A program made the translations under genes and the position numbers. Below, one piece after another: positions 8,617-11,773 of a stretch of 11,773 nt of DNA. The stretch's first letter is position 1. Each line of letters starts with the position of its first letter. A model generated the notes under the pieces. The model saw only the letters and a program-made list of their open reading frames with translations. It did no database searches and had not been told where the DNA came from. Origin of the DNA: Phoronis pallida (Eukaryota; Phoronida; Phoronidae). Location: the NCBI GenBank assembly GCA_028565715.1, contig JAOXYC010199462.1, positions 1-11,773 of the forward strand. The letters run 5' to 3'.

Positions 8617-8636
8617 TTTAAGTTTTTAAACTTAAA
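8617..8636. repeat. AT-rich 9-bp-stem inverted repeat
   Basis: TTTAAGTTT and AAACTTAAA are separated by TT. The loop is too short to favour a stable hairpin without distortion. No function is assigned. Confidence 0.4.
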
Positions 8637-8887
8637 AGCAAACTTCGGCTTGAAAAAAACTCGAACGTGAACGTATGGACACTCGTGGGTATCAAGTATT
8701 TTTTACTCGGTTTTCTCAAAAACTATTATTTTACCGAAAGATGGCACATCATGATTGAAATCTACCGCGTTCTCACTAAAGTTTACACATGTGTTTTATA
8801 TATTTAAGGTCGAACAATGGTTGATATCAAATACAGGACCAGATGGATTTTGTTTCTTTTTTCTCTAAAGTCATTTTAGACCAACTA

Positions 8888-8926
8888 TGACGTCACTGAA
8901 GTCCTCAGGTGGTTCTCTCTATAAAA
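8888..8926 (+). promoter_or_regulatory. Candidate core promoter: CRE TGACGTCA plus TATAAAA
   Basis: A perfect CRE palindrome (8888-8895) lies 24 bases upstream of TATAAAA (8920-8926), which is preceded by a pyrimidine run (TTCTCTC). Transcription would start near 8950. CREB/ATF factors bind the CRE and TBP the TATA box. No coding frame begins just downstream: the ATG at 8932 gives only seven codons. The nearest coding-like segment is the exon candidate at 9306. TATA words are frequent in AT-rich DNA, so this is tentative. Confidence 0.3.
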
Positions 8927-9078
8927 TGCATTAATGACCATCACTTGGTACAGCTGATTAACCAGAGGTGCCATTATTTTGACGAGAACATGTGTTTTAA
9001 CTAAAATTATGTTTCAATTAGCAACATAAAAATTGAGAAATAAACCGAGGACTACTGTATGATTAAATAACCCACAGT

Positions 9079-9152
9079 CTAATTAATTAAGGTTTTCAAA
9101 AATCGTCGGTCTGCGTCCTTAATTGAGGCTAAACCTTGTGATTATTAATTAG
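9079..9152. repeat. Imperfect inverted repeat with CTAATTAAT ends
   Basis: CTAATTAATTAAGGTTT (9079-9095) is mirrored by AAACCTT (9131-9137) and ATTAATTAG (9144-9152), with a six-base insertion in the right arm. The unit is 74 bases long. It may be a remnant of a small fold-back element; there is no clear target duplication. Confidence 0.4.
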
Positions 9153-9305
9153 AGTTGAAAAATGGCGTCACAAATATTTTTGTTGTGTTTAATGTTTTAA
9201 ACTGGCACATTCGTGTTTTCAATCAATTTTGTCTTTAACTTTGACTTATCTTTTTACTTAATTATAATGAGGATAAGGAGATTTTTTCAAAAGATATTTT
9301 TTTAG

Positions 9306-9374
9306 ATTCAGTCAGAGCTTAGATGAGACGCCGGCTATGATTTTGCCTTTCGCTCGTGGTAAAAGAAGCTACAT
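9306..9374 (+). CDS. Putative internal coding exon of an unidentified gene
   Basis: A T-rich tract ending in ATATTTTTTTAG gives an acceptor with AG at 9304-9305, and the segment ends at a full consensus donor, GTAAGT, at 9375-9380. The exon is 69 bases, a multiple of three. Only one frame (one base, 22 codons, two bases) is free of stops. Its peptide starts FSQSLDETPAMILPF and ends in a basic ARGKRSY. GC is clearly higher than in the adjacent introns, notably in GAGACGCCGGCTATG. If the donor is unused, the frame stops two bases later at TAA (ATGTAA), so a terminal exon is the alternative. No family is recognised. The CRE/TATA site lies about 380 bases upstream. Confidence 0.35.
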
Positions 9375-9380
9375 GTAAGT

Positions 9381-9655
9381 TATGATTCCAGCTTTTCGAC
9401 TCAAATGGCTCATTTTAAATTCGTCTGATAAATTGTTTATACCGGTACATGCTATGACACACATTATTATATTTATGCCACCATGATGACAAGCACAATT
9501 TCAATGCAAGTGGGTCACTAAGAATATATAGACGAGATGATGAATAATGTTACATAAATTCAAACATCAAGTGAATGTATTGCATTACAATCAAAATCCC
9601 ATTTGGTTATGGTTCATTCAACTTATTAATTCTAGAATGACGCAGATTGCGAGTC
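9381..9655. other. AT-rich non-coding stretch; nothing seen
   Basis: No frame, repeat or RNA gene could be supported between the exon candidate and the TTAA-bounded fold-back element. Confidence 0.5.
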
Positions 9656-10029
9656 TTAAAAGACCCCGCACACCTAGCGCGATTGCCGCGTAACCTTTGC
9701 GGTGCGCGAATGTTGCTAGGTGTGTGGGGGTCCTTTTCTGCAACATTCACGCCGGCAACATTCGCGATAAAAATTAATCATGTTTTACGCTCAGCAACAT
9801 TCGCGCTAGGTATGCGGAGGATTATCGCGATTGCAGCATATCTTTTTATCAGTGCGCATGCAAAGTGTCGTGTTTTTCATTGTTATAGCGCCTCTATTGA
9901 GTCTACATGAAATTTGTAGCCTTAGTGTTGCAACATTCGCGCTAGGTGTGCGGGGGTACAAACTCAGCGTGAATGTTGCCTCGGCGTTAATGTTGCACGG
10001 CAATCGCGCTAGGTGTGCTGAGGGCTTAA
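9656..10029. mobile_element. Nested GC-rich fold-back element bounded by TTAA
   Basis: A perfect 21-base terminal inverted repeat, GCACACCTAGCGCGATTGCC plus G, lies at 9668-9688 and inverted at 9998-10018; imperfect pairing extends outward over CCCC/GAGGG. TTAA stands just outside both ends (9656-9659 and 10026-10029), a possible target duplication. Inside, GCAACATTCRCG-type words recur in both orientations at 9740, 9755, 9794, 9930 and (inverted) 9704 and 9967. The end-like string CGCGCTAGGTGTGCGGGG reappears internally near 9802 and 9938. The pattern is an element with repeated, partly nested ends. It has no transposase. Short open frames over it on both strands are by-products of symmetry. 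Confidence 0.65.
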
Positions 10030-10650
10030 TTCATGGCGACCATATACGTAGTTTCAAAGGCCACATTTTTAAAAAAGCTACACTTGAATAAAATCACGAA
10101 AACATTAGTCAGGACAGCAAAACATATCTGAGATATGCCATACTTGAAAAATCATCTAAAGCAAAGACAAGAGACACATTAAAGAAATAAATAGGCCTCT
10201 GCTTAAATTACAATCTGAAATATCTATTAAAAAATGGAATTAACGTCCCCGACATGCATGAAAGGCTATATATCTTACCTTTGGGTATCAACGTTCTTAT
10301 AATCTGTGAAGCTTCATCATACTTGTGTGGAGCCTTTAAGCTTGCAACAACTTTCAGGAAAAATGACAAAAAACTGTCCTAATTACGTTCAGACTATTAG
10401 CATCGCATATGTATGAATGAATTTGTGTATAATGAATGGGATCAATTAATTCACCTGATTTATTCTACTGACTAGGTACAGGTACGCGACTATTTTTAAA
10501 TCGATTTAGTTTTAAATGTCAAGTGCGATATTTCCTTTTGGGTGATGACGAATGTCAACCAGTGCTGTTCATTCAAGGTAAGTTAATTTATGCAGTATAT
10601 CTATTCCACTATTACACTGTAACTCGGTGGTGTCTTCTCTTCTGTCTTAG
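10030..10650. other. AT-rich non-coding stretch
   Basis: No gene is supported. The last 30 bases form an unusually good polypyrimidine tract and acceptor (see the exon candidate at 10651). A CTGTAAC branch-point-like word is at about 10617-10623. Confidence 0.5.
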
Positions 10651-10740
10651 TCTCTATTGAAACATAATGAAAAAGCATATATGCTAAAGCCATTTTGGTT
10701 CGCCATTTTTGTTTTGTTTCACATCATAAAAATATTTTAG
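10651..10740 (+). CDS. Candidate 3' terminal exon with hydrophobic C-terminus
   Basis: TGTCTTCTCTTCTGTCTTAG (10631-10650) is the best pyrimidine-tract acceptor in the window. After it, one frame stays open for 29 codons to a TAG at 10738-10740, while the other two stop within five codons. The peptide starts SLLKHNEKAYMLKP and ends in a hydrophobic, membrane-like FWFAIFVLFHIIKIF. It cannot join directly to the 9306-9374 exon: the joined frame hits TGA after three codons. No poly(A) signal is close downstream. Low GC makes the hydrophobic composition unsurprising, so chance remains likely. Confidence 0.25.
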   Translation, partial: SLLKHNEKAYMLKPFWFAIFVLFHIIKIF

Positions 10741-10784
10741 ATATTGGCACAATAGAAAACAACGCACACATATATCTATCTACT

Positions 10785-10797
10785 TTAAAATGCAATG
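10785..10797. repeat. 13-bp target-site duplication, left copy
   Basis: TTAAAATGCAATG, identical to 10961-10973, directly abuts the tail of the tRNA-derived element. It marks the insertion boundary and implies a fairly recent insertion. Confidence 0.75.
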
Positions 10798-10960
10798 AAT
10801 TTGAAAAGACAGAAAAAATCATCCTAACTGAACTGGAAATCGAACCCAGGTCCCCACAATTGCCGGTTAGGGTGCTCTACCGCTAAGCTACCCAGCTAGT
10901 CCTAATTCTGTCTGATATTTAACGCATAACAGCGTCCTAATTCTGTCTGATATTTAAATA
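10798..10960 (-). mobile_element. tRNA-derived SINE-like element, copy 2, with duplicated head
   Basis: A minus-strand copy of the element at 7116-7250, here intact between perfect 13-bp target duplications. In sense order it has a 24-base head unit at 10957-10934 and again at 10922-10899 (period 35, 11-base spacer), a degenerate tRNA-like body with A box TAGCTTAGCGG (10890-10880) and B box GGTTCGATTTC (10846-10836), TTTTTT, then the tail CTGTCTTTTCAAATT. The anticodon loop CCGGCAA is the same as in copy 1. Its GACAG head and CTGTC tail are weakly inverted. There is no poly(A) tail. Confidence 0.8.
10899..10957 (-). repeat. Tandem 24-base head repeats, period 35
   Basis: GTCCTAATTCTGTCTGATAT and the next four bases TTAA occur identically at 10899-10922 and 10934-10957 on the plus strand. 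The 11-base spacer also resembles sequence at the same place in copy 1 (7116-7128), so the ancestral element probably carried part of the second unit. Confidence 0.8.
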
Positions 10961-10973
10961 TTAAAATGCAATG
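10961..10973. repeat. 13-bp target-site duplication, right copy
   Basis: TTAAAATGCAATG, a perfect match to 10785-10797, immediately beyond the head of the element. Confidence 0.75.
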
Positions 10974-11700
10974 TGTAGGATAGTAGAACTTAACACACGT
11001 TCTCTTGGCGATAAAGTAGTCAATTTTGGTGCATTACCAAAATTTATATGGTCAGTAACAAAAAACATTTTTTTTCCAAAAAATGCTTTTTAATGTCAAT
11101 GAGTGATTTCTTTCATGATATTCCACATCATGACCCGAGAGTGAGTTCTTTATCCCTTTTTAAATAGAATAAATGTAAACAATATCTTGACTTTTAAAAA
11201 ATTATTCAAACATGAGATAAAGTTTCGAGAACAGAAGGCAAAAATGTATAAAAGTTGACGGTTGCTATTTTCAGCATCTTGAAAAACGGACTTCCCCCAA
11301 ACGGATTTATTGCAACTTTTTTTCCTACACCAAAGACACCGGTGAGAGATACTTATTCTGCAAAAAAATTGCTTGTGATCGGAATGCCGACCTAATGCCT
11401 TGTGGAGCTGTAATGTTACTAGATCAATAGATACGAAATGACTTGAGTAGCGTGTCAGGACAGCTAAAATGTATTATTTGCAATTGTAACTAGGTCAAAA
11501 ATGTCAGAAATGACGATAGTTAAAATCAATTCTCATCAAACACAGAACTTGAAATATCGATTGAAACAACGCGTTCCATTTCAAACAGTATCAAAGTCGT
11601 TAATCTGGTATCAATTTCAACGTTCAAATTGTGTCTGCATATCGGTATCGGTCGTCGAAACTTTTGAATGATGAATGCAGCAAAAGAAAAATACCAGGGA
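10974..11700. other. AT-rich non-coding stretch
   Basis: A 7-bp stem TCATGAT/ATCATGA lies at 11113-11133. No gene or RNA is supported. A minus-strand frame at 11526-11735 runs into the terminal palindrome and has no motif. Confidence 0.5.
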
Positions 11701-11773
11701 TTTCCGAAAGAGCGCCCCCCTGAAAGAGCGCCCATGGGCGCTCTTTCGGAAAATTTCCGAAAGACCGCCCATG
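11701..11773. repeat. TTTCCGAAAGAGCGCCC repeat with perfect 26-bp palindrome, cut by window end
   Basis: TTTCCGAAAGAGCGCCC at 11701-11717 recurs as CTGAAAGAGCGCCC at 11720-11733 and as TTTCCGAAAGACCGCCC at 11755-11771. The middle copy, with its inverted partner, forms a perfect 26-base palindrome at 11722-11747 centred on CCATGG. It is probably the edge of a larger dispersed or tandem repeat continuing to the right. Confidence 0.65.

Noticed and set aside
9647-10091. Overlapping 65-87 codon open frames on both strands
   Set aside because: All lie in the GC-rich nested fold-back element, where low stop density and symmetry explain them.
10695-10886. 63-codon plus-strand open frame
   Set aside because: TTG start and it reads antisense through the tRNA-derived element.
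1-11773. CRISPR array, bacterial operon, phage or plasmid features
   Set aside because: No evenly spaced repeats and spacers, no ribosome-binding-site-led gene series and no recognisable prokaryotic proteins.

Overview
The window looks like AT-rich nuclear DNA from a marine invertebrate, most likely a bivalve or other mollusc. It has long non-coding stretches, no bacterial-style gene packing, tRNA-derived dispersed repeats, several fold-back (MITE-like) elements, and frequent use of the word ACATGTA. The taxon is an inference from texture only; no protein in the window identifies it.

No complete protein-coding gene can be supported. The longest open frames either lack an ATG start or lie inside inverted repeats, where both strands stay open by symmetry. 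Five short segments look like exons of split genes. The best is a plus-strand 3' terminal exon at 265-384: it has a branch-point-like CTAAT, a 15-T tract, an AG acceptor, 39 open codons and a poly(A) signal about 200 bases downstream. Weaker candidates are a first coding exon at 2873-2910, an internal exon at 9306-9374, an acceptor-led frame at 10651-10740 and a minus-strand donor segment at 1789-1852. I cannot join them into one gene; the 9306 and 10651 segments do not join in frame.

Layout. 1-600: end of a putative plus-strand gene and its 3' UTR. 600-3855: mostly featureless, with the weak exon candidates. 3856-4487: two fold-back elements in tandem, one of 318 bp with 91-base arms and one of about 120-130 bp that is almost a complete palindrome. 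5340-6475: GC-richer blocks with a 24-bp ACATGTA palindrome and a motif-rich repeat. 7116-7250 and 10785-10973: two copies, in opposite orientation, of one tRNA-derived element; the second has a perfect 13-bp target-site duplication and a duplicated head. 8888-8926: a CRE plus TATA arrangement. 9656-10029: a nested GC-rich fold-back element bounded by TTAA. 11701-11773: a repeat with a perfect 26-bp palindrome, cut by the window edge.

The most unusual content is the repeats: three unrelated fold-back families, and a tRNA-related family whose conserved sequence extends well upstream of where a Pol III transcript would normally begin.
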